Assembly: GCA_002245855.1 (NCBI GenBank)
Contig: NOUX01000009.1
Location: 62,001-126,000 of the forward strand
DNA length: 64,000 nucleotides
Origin: Sphingobacterium cellulitidis
Lineage (GTDB): Bacteria > Bacteroidota > Bacteroidia > Sphingobacteriales > Sphingobacteriaceae
Reading direction: 5' to 3'
Shown: piece by piece, positions 24,270-32,491 of the stretch
Layout of the letters: each line of letters opens with the position of its first letter
Position numbering within the stretch: position 1 is the stretch's first letter
Position numbers and translations under genes: made by a program
Notes under the pieces: generated by a model
Databases searched by the model: none
Told to the model about the DNA's origin: nothing
What the model saw: the letters and a program-made list of their open reading frames with translations, nothing else

Positions 24270-26774
24270 TTACTGTTTTGATTTGTCTCGTCTTTGCATC
24301 GCGAGATGCTTAATAGCGAGTTCGACGTTGCCATCTAATTCGGAAGCTAATTGCATGACTTCCATCTTTTCGGTTTCTTCGGTGGTATAAGCTAAATACT
24401 CCTCCATGCTCACTTCGGTAGCATACACTGCCGAGTCTGTACCGCCTAATCCAATCCAAACTTCTTTGTAAAGCCGGCTTGTATCGTTGTTCATATTGAT
24501 AGAAAGTACTTGTCCTTTTTCTTTGTCGGTTAGCCCCAGCATCGCCTGTATATCATCGAATTTGTTCATATACTTTCGCTGATCTAATAGGATTTTACAA
24601 TCTGAGTTATTGATGATACTTTCCTTGACGATGGGCGATTGAATGATGTCGTCGACTTCCTGTGTTACGACTATGGCTTCTCCGAAAAACTTCCTTACGG
24701 TTTTGAAGAGGTACTTTATATATTCTGCCATCCCTTCTTTAGCGATGGCTTTCCAAGCTTCTTCAATTAAAATCAATTTTCGGATACCTTTCAGTCGACG
24801 CATTTTGTTGATAAAAACTTCCATAATGATGATCGTCACGATGGGAAATAAAATCTTGTGATCTTTTATGGCATCAATTTCAAACACTATAAATCGTTTG
24901 GAAAGCAGGTCTAATTGCTTGTCGGAGTTCAGCAAATAATCATATTCTCCCCCTTTGTAATAAGGTTCAAGCACATTGAGAAAATTGGCAATATCAAAGT
25001 CTTTTTCCCTGACCTGCTTTTCTTCCAGTACGGTGCGATAAGCACCTTTCACAAACTCATAAAACCCGTTAAAAGATGGATACACATCACTCGTTTTAAT
25101 CTGTTCGATATAACCGCTTACTGCATTGGAAAGGGCTACTTCTTCGGATCGAGTTGGTGGATCGTCATCGCGTTTCCATAAGGTTAGTATCAGGGTTTTG
25201 ATACTTTCACGTTTCTCAATATCGAATATGTCGTCATCGGTGTAAAAAGGATTAAATGCAATGGGGTTGTCTTCGGTATATGTGAAATAAACACCGTCTT
25301 CTCCTTTAGTTTTTCCTTTGATGAGTTCACATAATCCCTGATAGGAATTACCCGTATCAACAAGTAGTACGTGCGCACCTTGTTCGTAATATTGTCTTAC
25401 CATGTGATTGGTAAAAAACGATTTTCCCGAACCAGATGGCCCCAAAATAAACTTGTTACGGTTTGTGATAGTACCACGTTTCATTGGTAAATCCGATATA
25501 TCTAAATGGATGGGTTTTCCAGTTAAACGGTCAGCCATCTTGATACCAAAAGGAGAGGGCGAATTGTGGTAATTTGTTTCTTCGGTAAAGAAACACAAGG
25601 CCGGTTCAATGAATGTATAGAAACTTTCCTCACTCGGGAAATCGCCTGCATTCCCTGGCATTCCTGCCCAGTACAAAGTAGCTACATCAGTCGTATTATG
25701 ACGAGGTTTGCATTCCATTAATGCCAAGGCGCTACCACAATCGTTCTTCAACTGTTTTAATTCCGCAGGATCTTCCGACCAAGCCATGATATTAAAATGT
25801 GCTCTGATAGAAGAAAGTCCGAACGAATGTGCTTCGTTCAGGTACTTTTCTATCCATTCTTTGTTGATTTGATTGGCACGACTGTAATGAGCCAAGGAGT
25901 GCATATTCCTTGCGGATTTTTCAAATTTTTGCAGGTTGTCTTCGCTATTATCCAAAAACAAATACTGATTGTAGATATGGTTACAACTCAACAGCAATCC
26001 TACAGGAGCGGCAAAAGATAAACGGCAATCACTACGATCGGTCGATAGCTTTTCAAAACGAGTATCCGCTGATACTGTGCCGGGCAAATCATCGGTATCT
26101 GACAAGGTGTGCAAGGACAGTCGTTTGTTACCAATACGCACTTCTTCGGTTCCCAATGCAATATCCTGCATCGCAGTTCCTGCTTCTTTTGAAAGCGTTA
26201 GATATTGTTCTAGCAATCCTTGTTTTTCGTCCGTTCCACTGATGTCCTCTTCGTTCAAACGCCATAAGGTGATAAATCCACTATCATTAACGATACGCTC
26301 AAATTGAGCGACTGCTTCCAGAAAATGCTGAATGGTTTCTTTGTTTCTAATTTCTTTTGGAATCAGCGTGCCTTTGCAAAGTGAACTAAAGTTGCTTTGC
26401 ATACGCATTCTTTCTTTGGTTGTTTTGGTCAAAAACAAATAGCAATAGTGATTTAAAAACGGTCGTTCGTTGAAATGTCTTTGATAACTTTTGGATAGAA
26501 AACTTTGATTTTCTTGTGCCAAATCGGGTGCGTAGTTTTCTTTGATGTACCAATCTTGCTTATGAACGACTGTAAAATCAGGCAACGTCTTGATTGCCTT
26601 ATGCCAAGCGGAATGAATGGCTTCATATTCAGCTGAAGCTACCGTAAACAATTCTGGTAAACGGACTTTAAAACAGGCGGTAATATCTGCATCTTTGGAA
26701 AGAATACAGTTGTTCTCCACTGCCAAGAGTGGAAACTTGTTTTCCAAAGTGGTGGTCTTTGCTACATTTCTCAT
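24270..26774 (-). CDS. traG: Conjugation ATPase TraG (VirB4 family)
   Basis: This 834-aa cytoplasmic ATPase energises pilus or channel assembly. It has an N-terminal CagE/VirB4 domain and a C-terminal ATPase with Walker A LGPSGSGKSFF (about 445-455), Walker B LILIEEAWKAI (about 655) and an IVVTQEVDDI segment. Length is normal for the Bacteroidetes TraG (VirB4) family. Its start overlaps the end of the DUF4133 gene by four bases (ATGA type), indicating coupling. Confidence 0.95.
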   Translation of the reverse strand: MRNVAKTTTLENKFPLLAVENNCILSKDADITACFKVRLPELFTVASAEYEAIHSAWHKAIKTLPDFTVVHKQDWYIKENYAPDLAQENQSFLSKSYQRHFNERPFLNHYCYLFLTKTTKERMRMQSNFSSLCKGTLIPKEIRNKETIQHFLEAVAQFERIVNDSGFITLWRLNEEDISGTDEKQGLLEQYLTLSKEAGTAMQDIALGTEEVRIGNKRLSLHTLSDTDDLPGTVSADTRFEKLSTDRSDCRLSFAAPVGLLLSCNHIYNQYLFLDNSEDNLQKFEKSARNMHSLAHYSRANQINKEWIEKYLNEAHSFGLSSIRAHFNIMAWSEDPAELKQLKNDCGSALALMECKPRHNTTDVATLYWAGMPGNAGDFPSEESFYTFIEPALCFFTEETNYHNSPSPFGIKMADRLTGKPIHLDISDLPMKRGTITNRNKFILGPSGSGKSFFTNHMVRQYYEQGAHVLLVDTGNSYQGLCELIKGKTKGEDGVYFTYTEDNPIAFNPFYTDDDIFDIEKRESIKTLILTLWKRDDDPPTRSEEVALSNAVSGYIEQIKTSDVYPSFNGFYEFVKGAYRTVLEEKQVREKDFDIANFLNVLEPYYKGGEYDYLLNSDKQLDLLSKRFIVFEIDAIKDHKILFPIVTIIIMEVFINKMRRLKGIRKLILIEEAWKAIAKEGMAEYIKYLFKTVRKFFGEAIVVTQEVDDIIQSPIVKESIINNSDCKILLDQRKYMNKFDDIQAMLGLTDKEKGQVLSINMNNDTSRLYKEVWIGLGGTDSAVYATEVSMEEYLAYTTEETEKMEVMQLASELDGNVELAIKHLAMQRRDKSKQ

Positions 26775-27103
26775 AAGGTATTCTGCTTAGGAGTGAATTT
26801 TAAATAGCGTTGTATTGGTTTGCGACAAATGATGAAACGAGGATGCCTTTTTCTTGCACCCACTTTCATTAATCCGTGTTCACCGTATTTCTTATTCAGC
26901 GAAAAGGTTTGCCAAATAATCAGCGAGGCACCACCTGCTCCAAGCAGCAAACAGATGTAAGAGTTTACACCTGCCATATACAAGATCATCACGAAAATGA
27001 GTGTACCGAGCAATCCACCAGCAAAAATGAAAAGGTATTGTGCTTTCAATCCTTTAAATTCTACGGTTCTTCCAATACCTTTGTTAATGTTGTAACTGTT
27101 CAT
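26771..27103 (-). CDS. traF: Conjugative transfer protein TraF (DUF4133)
   Basis: This 110-aa protein starts at 27103 (MNSYNINKGIGRTVEFKGLK), the DUF4133 hallmark; an in-frame upstream start at 27178 overlaps traE and is rejected. Two TM segments (about 25-45 and 48-66) form a VirB3-like hairpin, followed by a basic C-terminus. It partners the VirB4-type ATPase directly downstream. Confidence 0.9.
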   Translation of the reverse strand: MNSYNINKGIGRTVEFKGLKAQYLFIFAGGLLGTLIFVMILYMAGVNSYICLLLGAGGASLIIWQTFSLNKKYGEHGLMKVGARKRHPRFIICRKPIQRYLKFTPKQNTL

Positions 27104-27114
27104 AAGGCAAAGGA

Positions 27115-27420
27115 TTAAAGGAAGAATGAGCGCAGAATTGTAGCCGCCACAATCAAAAAGATACACGCACCGAACCAACTCGCTGCCGTTTTGGATGTGT
27201 CGGGATCACCACTACTAAACTTATTGTACACCTTAACACCACCGATTAATCCTACCACTGCACCAATGGCGTAAATTAACTGAGTTGCAGGATCGAAATA
27301 GGAGGTTACCATTTGGGTTGCCTCGGTGATTCCGGCTGTACCATTTCCCTGTGCAAAAGTTCCCATTGCTGATAGCATTGCTACGGATGCTAGCAAAACT
27401 TTTTTTCTTTGTTTTTTCAT
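27115..27420 (-). CDS. traE: Conjugative transfer protein TraE (DUF4134)
   Basis: This 101-aa VirB2-like pilin candidate has a signal peptide ending around TFAQ. Two hydrophobic segments flank GAVVGLIGGVKVYNKFSSGD, the typical DUF4134 loop. It is the first gene of this tra block; upstream of it is a divergent cargo pair. Confidence 0.9.
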   Translation of the reverse strand: MKKQRKKVLLASVAMLSAMGTFAQGNGTAGITEATQMVTSYFDPATQLIYAIGAVVGLIGGVKVYNKFSSGDPDTSKTAASWFGACIFLIVAATILRSFFL

Positions 27421-27587
27421 AATTGAAACACATTAAATTGTTTTTGTATTCCCGTTTATTACGGGCTTCGGAACAAAGGTGTATCAGAAACGGAAGTGAT
27501 ATAACAAAGTGGTAGTGAGTGGAATTGTTTGGCGGATAATGGCTTTTTATAGTATTTTAGTAATGACAATAATAATCTAACTATTTA

Positions 27588-28391
27588 ATGAAATTATCAG
27601 ACTTAACAATAGAGAGCATAAAGGAATTTATATCGGGAGATAATCAACTGTCACCTTATCTTTCAGGCTCCGAAATTCTAAAACTCTTTAATCGAATAGG
27701 TTTTAAAGATGTTTATAAGTTTGGTGATGGTGGAATGCCAAATAATCTAAGTAGAAATGCTTATGTATTGGAAAAGTTACATGAGATAAATGGTAGTAAG
27801 GAAATGGTGCTATTATTGCAAATTGTTTTCGATCCAAGACATTTTGCAAGAGATACGAATAAAAAAATAAAAGTAGCTGTGGAGCAAATCAACCCTCTTT
27901 TACAGCAAGATGGTTATAGGCTTGATGAGTTTGAGGGAAGATACAAAATAATAGGCGCAGACTTACCAGATAACATAGAAGTTGAAGTTCATTTTGAGGA
28001 TATTGAAGGGCAGATTGTCGAGCAAATTCGAAATGCCAACTTCTCTATTTGGATAGCTGTCGCATGGTTTACAAATAGGGTGTTAATGACGGAAGTTTAC
28101 AAAAGGAAGCAAGCTGGAGTAAATGTTCGATTAGTTGTATTAGATGATGAAATAAATACTAAATATGGTTTTCCATATGAGAAGTTTTTTGAAACGAAGA
28201 GAGTACCTAAAACTGGAAAATATCAAAACATAATGCACCACAAATTCTGTGTGATTGACTTAAAAAGAGTTGTTCATGGTTCGTATAACTGGACGACTAA
28301 AGCTAATTGGAACAGAGAAACAGTTAGTGTTGAAAATAGCCGAGAATTAGCAGAAAAGTATGCTGCTGAATTTATAGGTCTTATTAAGTAA
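27588..28391 (+). CDS. PLD-family nuclease, putative defence/toxin component
   Basis: This 267-aa protein has an N-terminal helical domain of about 110 residues (starting LSDLTIESIKEFISG) that resembles N-terminal domains seen on abortive-infection proteins. A phospholipase-D-type catalytic domain follows, with a single HKD motif HHKFCVID (H217, K219, D224) and then HGSYNWTTKAN. One HKD motif per chain implies a homodimeric active site, as in Nuc-type nucleases and BfiI-like enzymes. It is transcribed against the tra operon and is followed 24 bases later by the TIGR02391 gene. The substrate is most likely nucleic acid, but that is inferred. Confidence 0.75.
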   Translation: MKLSDLTIESIKEFISGDNQLSPYLSGSEILKLFNRIGFKDVYKFGDGGMPNNLSRNAYVLEKLHEINGSKEMVLLLQIVFDPRHFARDTNKKIKVAVEQINPLLQQDGYRLDEFEGRYKIIGADLPDNIEVEVHFEDIEGQIVEQIRNANFSIWIAVAWFTNRVLMTEVYKRKQAGVNVRLVVLDDEINTKYGFPYEKFFETKRVPKTGKYQNIMHHKFCVIDLKRVVHGSYNWTTKANWNRETVSVENSRELAEKYAAEFIGLIK

Positions 28392-28415
28392 TGATTTCTT
28401 TTAAATAATAGAATA

Positions 28416-29216
28416 ATGGCGAATACCAAATGTCCGATGTTTGAAGCTCATGTACTGGAGGGGTTGTGCAGGGTAATTGGAGATACGGCAGATGGTTTAA
28501 CAGGTTCTGAAATTGGGCAAATACTTTTAAATTCTAATATTCCTGATGTTGACCCTCAAAACACAAAATGGAGAAGGTTATATTCTGCATTTGCAAGTTG
28601 GCAAAATCAACATCAATGCTCAAACCACATATTACGGTTTATCAAAGATGCTTTACAACCTGTGAGGTATATTGGTAAAGAAGAGATTTTTCATAATCGC
28701 AGATTAGAAGTAAATAAACGTTTAGTCTTCATTGGCACTGAATTGACAGAAGAGGGTAGCTTTAGATTAGTTGAAAAAGCTAAAACTATTGCCGATGCAG
28801 AACAAAGAGCCAGTCGCTTAAAACATAAATTAGAAAGTAGAAATGTTCATTTAGCCATTTTTGAATATTGTCGGGCTGAATTATTACTCGAAAATTATTT
28901 TCATTCCGTTTTTGAAGCGACCAAAAGTGTCGCTGACCGTTTAAGAAAGATGACAGGATTATATGCGGACGGCAACGCCTTGGTAGAAACTGCATTCTCG
29001 ACTACTAACCCTTTGATTAAAATCAACAACTTAGTAACAGAAACAGACAGAAGTGAGCATATAGGATTGTGTAATTTAATCAAAGGCATTTTTGGTTTAA
29101 TAAGAAATCCTACCGCACATCAACCTAAAATTAAATTTGAAATCAGCGAAGAAGAAGCTCTTGATATTTTAAATACTATATCATATGCACATAAGCGTTT
29201 GGATAAGGTATTATAA
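28416..29216 (+). CDS. TIGR02391/Ymh-family protein with HEPN-like motif
   Basis: This 266-aa soluble protein has the TIGR02391 (Hypoth_Ymh) region in its second half. It includes an ELTEEGSFRLVEKAKTI linker, an LAIFEYCRAELLLENYFHSV helix and the C-terminal FGLIRNPTAHQPK motif (R230-x4-H235). R-x4-H in this setting fits the catalytic motif of HEPN RNases. It is probably co-transcribed with the PLD gene. The two together could be a two-component toxin or defence unit. The family call is good; RNase activity is inferred. Confidence 0.72.
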   Translation: MANTKCPMFEAHVLEGLCRVIGDTADGLTGSEIGQILLNSNIPDVDPQNTKWRRLYSAFASWQNQHQCSNHILRFIKDALQPVRYIGKEEIFHNRRLEVNKRLVFIGTELTEEGSFRLVEKAKTIADAEQRASRLKHKLESRNVHLAIFEYCRAELLLENYFHSVFEATKSVADRLRKMTGLYADGNALVETAFSTTNPLIKINNLVTETDRSEHIGLCNLIKGIFGLIRNPTAHQPKIKFEISEEEALDILNTISYAHKRLDKVL

Positions 29217-29234
29217 AAGTAGAAAAGAGTTTGC

Positions 29235-29870
29235 TCACACAAACTCCCCAATATCAAAATCATCGAGATTATTTTTCCGCAAGGTGGAAGAGCCAGCTTC
29301 AGCTTCAGATGAAAGTGTGCTATCCAAAAGCTCGGCAATTTTTTGAGAGGCACCTTCAATGGAATTTTCCAATAAGCTGAATAACTCAGTCCCATGCAAT
29401 TTTTGAACTAGGGCTACTGCTGTTTCCTTTTGGGATTGCTCCAAATTATCTTTTTGGAGTAATGCCCCTACAGTGCTGAGTTCATTAAAGGTAACCCCTT
29501 GAGCAAGACTGTCATCGCTACTGGAGATTCCATACCTGTTCCACTCTTCTTCCTCTTCCTCAAAATCAGGTATATTACTAAAAACTTCGTCCAGCTCTTC
29601 CTGCGGAATTTGAATACCAACGATTTCGTTCTCGTCGTATTCTATATCTAAATTAGCTGGATTTATCTCTTGATCTTCTAATTGGCTTTCGTTGGAAACC
29701 TTTGGCAATGAAAGGCTTCTTACAGGTTTTGGCTGCCCCATAATATCAGGCAGACTCGGATTTACTTTTTTCGGTACGCTATGCTGTTGCGGTTGTTTCT
29801 TACTAATAATTTTATCCTGTAAAAGCAGATAAATAATTATAAGCAGGCATATTACTATTACAATTTCCAT
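29235..29870 (-). CDS. traD: Conjugal transfer protein TraD
   Basis: This 211-aa protein starts at 29870, where a membrane anchor begins (MEIVIVICLLIIIYLLLQDK); an upstream in-frame start would sit inside the preceding DUF3408 gene. The remainder is acidic and low in hydrophobicity, with VGIQIPQEELDEVF, a Glu-rich stretch and a C-terminal AVALVQKLHGTELFSLLE helix. It matches TraD of CTnDOT-like elements by position and composition. Its exact role in transfer is not known. Confidence 0.75.
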   Translation of the reverse strand: MEIVIVICLLIIIYLLLQDKIISKKQPQQHSVPKKVNPSLPDIMGQPKPVRSLSLPKVSNESQLEDQEINPANLDIEYDENEIVGIQIPQEELDEVFSNIPDFEEEEEEWNRYGISSSDDSLAQGVTFNELSTVGALLQKDNLEQSQKETAVALVQKLHGTELFSLLENSIEGASQKIAELLDSTLSSEAEAGSSTLRKNNLDDFDIGEFV

Positions 29871-29880
29871 AATGAGTATT

Positions 29881-30164
29881 TTAAAAGAGGGGTTTAAACT
29901 TTTGGTTGAAATCCTTGGTAATTGGTTTCTCAAATAGTACAAAATGATGTTCTAATATGTTGTCCAGATAAGCGTAAAGTGGAATTTCATCTTTGCCAAT
30001 CACCTGTACAATTCGGGATAAACGTTCGTGATATTCTTGACGGATATAAATACTTTTATCGCCCCTTTTCTTTATTTTAGTTGCTTGCAGAAACTCCTGT
30101 CCGTAGGTTGTTATCGTGTTATTCTGGCTTACAACCTTTTTCCTTTTTTACTTGCTTTTTTCAT
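29881..30164 (-). pseudogene. DUF3408 transfer protein (TraC-like) with N-terminal frameshift
   Basis: The expected ATG at 30164 overlaps the preceding DUF3408 stop (TAATG). It reads MKKASKKGKRL and stops after 11 codons. From about 30138 downward the -1 frame encodes a good DUF3408 body: VVSQNNTITTYGQEF, IYIRQEYHERLSRIVQVIG, LYAYLDNILEHHF, ending at TAA 29883-29881. This closely parallels the neighbouring DUF3408 gene. The switch falls in the A-rich tract AAAAAAGGAAAAAGG, which points to a one-base deletion, a sequencing error or, less likely, programmed slippage. Confidence 0.75.
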
Positions 30165-30574
30165 TATATAATAGGTTTAAAACGTTCGTTAAAATAATCT
30201 GTAATATCATCACCGAACTCCCTGAAGTGGTGTTCAAGGATATTGTCAATGTAAGAATAGAGGGTTGTTTTTTCCTCCCTCGTCAATTGCACAATGCGGA
30301 GCAATCTTTCGTGGTATTCTGGACGAATGTAAACGACTTTGCCGCTACGACCGGACGGAAACCGATTGACCAAAAACGTTTCCTCGTAGTCTGCTTTTTT
30401 TGATGAGTTGCTTCGGCTTTTTTCTTTGGGCTTGGTATTGATTTCTTTTGGTTGATCCATTTGTCGATTATTTTGGGGAGGGATAACAGGCTCATCGCCA
30501 CTGATGATATTCATTAAATAATCCTCATCAACATTAGGCTTTTTAAAATGGTTGTTATTTTTATCTGTACTCAT
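30164..30574 (-). CDS. DUF3408 transfer protein (TraB-like)
   Basis: This 136-aa protein has a disordered polar N-terminus and a C-terminal DUF3408 domain with ribbon-helix-helix character: KVVYIRPEYHERLLRIVQLT, then TLYSYIDNILEHHF. It is probably DNA-binding, associated with the ParA-like TraA encoded 12 bases upstream, like the tandem TraA/TraB arrangement in CTnDOT. It is a paralogue of the frameshifted gene that follows. Confidence 0.85.
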   Translation of the reverse strand: MSTDKNNNHFKKPNVDEDYLMNIISGDEPVIPPQNNRQMDQPKEINTKPKEKSRSNSSKKADYEETFLVNRFPSGRSGKVVYIRPEYHERLLRIVQLTREEKTTLYSYIDNILEHHFREFGDDITDYFNERFKPII

Positions 30575-30586
30575 AGTTTATCGCTT

Positions 30587-31354
30587 TTATAGATGAGTGA
30601 TTTTTAAAAATTCCTCAATAAACAGATCCATTTTCGTGGCTCTCAACAGTTGCTTTTCTGCTGGTAGTAAACTTGATCTGAATACATAATTTTCGGTATC
30701 GTCTGTTTCTTTTCGGAAACGCTTACTATCCATTATCCTTGTTTGCATTATGGGCAGGTTAAGTTGTCGGATGACACTTTGATATGCTTCATACAAGCCT
30801 GTCTTTTCCCTACCGTCTACTTGGTTCCAGAATAGCCACAACTCTTGCTCATCATTACCCTCAATGGTTTTCGGGAGTTCAAGAAACGCTTTGGTAAAGC
30901 CCAATGTACTTTCCACCACCAAGCGGTCGGCGGTTATGGGGGAAAAGATAAAATCCATCATTTTCAAAGTGGTTAATACTCCTTTGGTATTGGCGGTTCC
31001 CGGCAGATCAAAGAAAATAACATCTGGTACAATAGCCGATTGGGTTACATATTCCGATGCTTTTTCCAAAGCATATTCGGCTTTGCTTTTCATAATCGGA
31101 TACGCTTTTTTGTTAATGGCTTGAAATTGCTTCATTGCCGCCTTTTTATGATAGTCATTTTGCATCAAGGTCTTCTTATCCCGCTCACGCATATTGGTCA
31201 GGCTATGCTGTGGAAAGTCGCAATCCAATACCAACACATTAAAACCTAATCGGTAATGAAGTATACTTGCCAGCAACGTGGTCATTGTCGATTTTCCTAC
31301 ACCACCCTTTTGCGTGGAAAGGCTGATTTTTAAAGTTTTTTTCTTTGTTTCCAT
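30587..31354 (-). CDS. traA: ParA-family ATPase TraA
   Basis: This 255-aa ATPase has a deviant Walker A KGGVGKST (16-23), a LVLDCDFPQHSLT segment and an IFFDLPGTANT Walker B-like region. It is the first gene of the tra operon and probably acts with the DUF3408 proteins in segregation or regulation of the element. The A/T-rich upstream region (31535-31610) contains iteron-like repeats that could be its partner's binding site. Confidence 0.9.
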   Translation of the reverse strand: METKKKTLKISLSTQKGGVGKSTMTTLLASILHYRLGFNVLVLDCDFPQHSLTNMRERDKKTLMQNDYHKKAAMKQFQAINKKAYPIMKSKAEYALEKASEYVTQSAIVPDVIFFDLPGTANTKGVLTTLKMMDFIFSPITADRLVVESTLGFTKAFLELPKTIEGNDEQELWLFWNQVDGREKTGLYEAYQSVIRQLNLPIMQTRIMDSKRFRKETDDTENYVFRSSLLPAEKQLLRATKMDLFIEEFLKITHL

Positions 31355-31900
31355 TATTTAAAAATTTATTGTTATACACTTTACTTTTTTTGCAGGCTCT
31401 GATATTCCTGCAATTGAATATTTCTGTGTTTCCATATTCCAGCATTGTTTGTCAGAAATAAACCCATATATTTTTTTGCTTTTCTTACAGCCTTGTCAGA
31501 TGTGTTTTTGGGCAAATGCTAAACTTCACAAAAGGTAAAATGCTTTAACGCTTTTATGCTTTTACACTTTTATAGTTTTATGCTTTTAAAACTTTATGCT
31601 TTTACTCCAAAATACCTATATACAAAACCGACCTTCTTTCTTTTTACAATACATTTTTTACTACCTGCCTTAAAACTATAAGGCAAATAAAGCGAATGAA
31701 TAACCTACCAATTGATATGTGGCAGTTTTTGGCATTCAAAAGCAGTGTTTGGCACTATGGTATAGTGCAATCGTTTAAAAAAGAGGGCTTTACTTTGTGT
31801 AATGAATTTTATTAACAGATTTATGCTTAATGTTTTTGACAAAACGGAGGTAACAGCAACGGCTAACAAGGCGTTTTTCCCTGTTACATTCAATCCGTCC
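31355..31900. other. Control region between traA and mobA, no gene
   Basis: About 550 bases of divergent intergenic DNA. It contains the iteron-like repeats (31538-31604) and further AT-rich direct repeats. Short open frames here have no protein character. Confidence 0.45.
31538..31604. repeat. Iteron-like repeats upstream of traA
   Basis: TTTTATGCTTTTA occurs at 31552-31564 and 31576-31588. CTTTATGCTTTTA lies at 31592-31604, and a degenerate unit (AAATGCTTTAACGC) precedes them. Spacings are 24 and 16 bases. They are candidate binding sites for the ParA partner (DUF3408) or for a regulator of traA. Confidence 0.55.
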
Positions 31901-31933
31901 CGAAGGGCGGATTATTGTGTTCACCAGAACACG

Positions 31934-31989
31934 GCAAGTTGTGTTTTGAGCATCTCGAAAAGATTTCCGATGCTCAAAACAACTTGCCC
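31934..31989. promoter_or_regulatory. oriT: Candidate oriT: long inverted repeat upstream of mobA
   Basis: The left arm 31934-31955 (GGCAAGTTG...GAGCATC) and right arm 31970-31989 (GATGCTC...AACTTGCC) form a 20-bp stem with a 2-base bulge and a 14-base loop. A second dyad, GGTAACAG/CTGTTAC, lies just upstream (about 31848-31893), and an AAAACG/CGTTTT hairpin follows. The stop-start gap to mobA is about 60 bases. This position and structure fit an origin of transfer; the nick site is not identified. Confidence 0.55.
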
Positions 31990-32051
31990 TGCCGGGGGCA
32001 GAAAACGTCCTCCGAAGTCGGCGTTTTGTATGAATTAAAAATGGATTAGTG

Positions 32052-32483
32052 ATGAATGAAAACAGCAGAAAGCAGTTAAAAAAGGGCGGGCGTCCTCTAA
32101 AAAACGATCCCGCTAAAATCCGGTACACGATTTCCTTTAATGAGGAAGAGCATGCCCGTTTTCTTGACTTATTTGAAAAGTCCGGTATGCAGGTTAAGGC
32201 ACATTTTATAACCTCTTGCATCTTCGATAAGACGATAAAATCTGTTAAAATAGACAAAGGAACAATTGATTTTTATATGCGATTGACTTCGTTTCACAGT
32301 CAATTTCGATCTATTGGCGTGAATTATAATCAGGTCGTAAAGCTATTGTATAAGAACTTTTCGGAGAAAAAGGCAGCAGCATATCTCTATAAATTGGAAA
32401 AACATACGGCTGAAATGACCGCCTTGTTTAAAGAAATTGTCCAGATAACGGAAGAATTTGATGTAAAATATCTGAAAAAATAA
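32052..32483 (+). CDS. mobA: Mobilisation accessory protein MobA (MobC/RHH family)
   Basis: This ~143-aa basic protein starts at ATG 32052 (the GTG three bases earlier is less likely). An N-terminal ribbon-helix-helix region (IRYTISFNEEEHARFLDLFE) should bind oriT, and the following helix contains RSIGVNYNQVVKLLYKNFSE, the family hallmark. It is the relaxosome partner of the relaxase 8 bases downstream. The oriT-like inverted repeat lies immediately upstream. Confidence 0.88.
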   Translation: MNENSRKQLKKGGRPLKNDPAKIRYTISFNEEEHARFLDLFEKSGMQVKAHFITSCIFDKTIKSVKIDKGTIDFYMRLTSFHSQFRSIGVNYNQVVKLLYKNFSEKKAAAYLYKLEKHTAEMTALFKEIVQITEEFDVKYLKK

Positions 32484-32491
32484 CAGCAGAA

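Noticed and set aside
31552..31604. CRISPR array
   Set aside because: Repeats are only 13 bp with spacers of 3-11 bases and no cas genes are present; iterons fit better.
31802..32038. 78-codon frame upstream of mobA
   Set aside because: It runs across the inverted repeats of the oriT-like region and has no protein-like composition.
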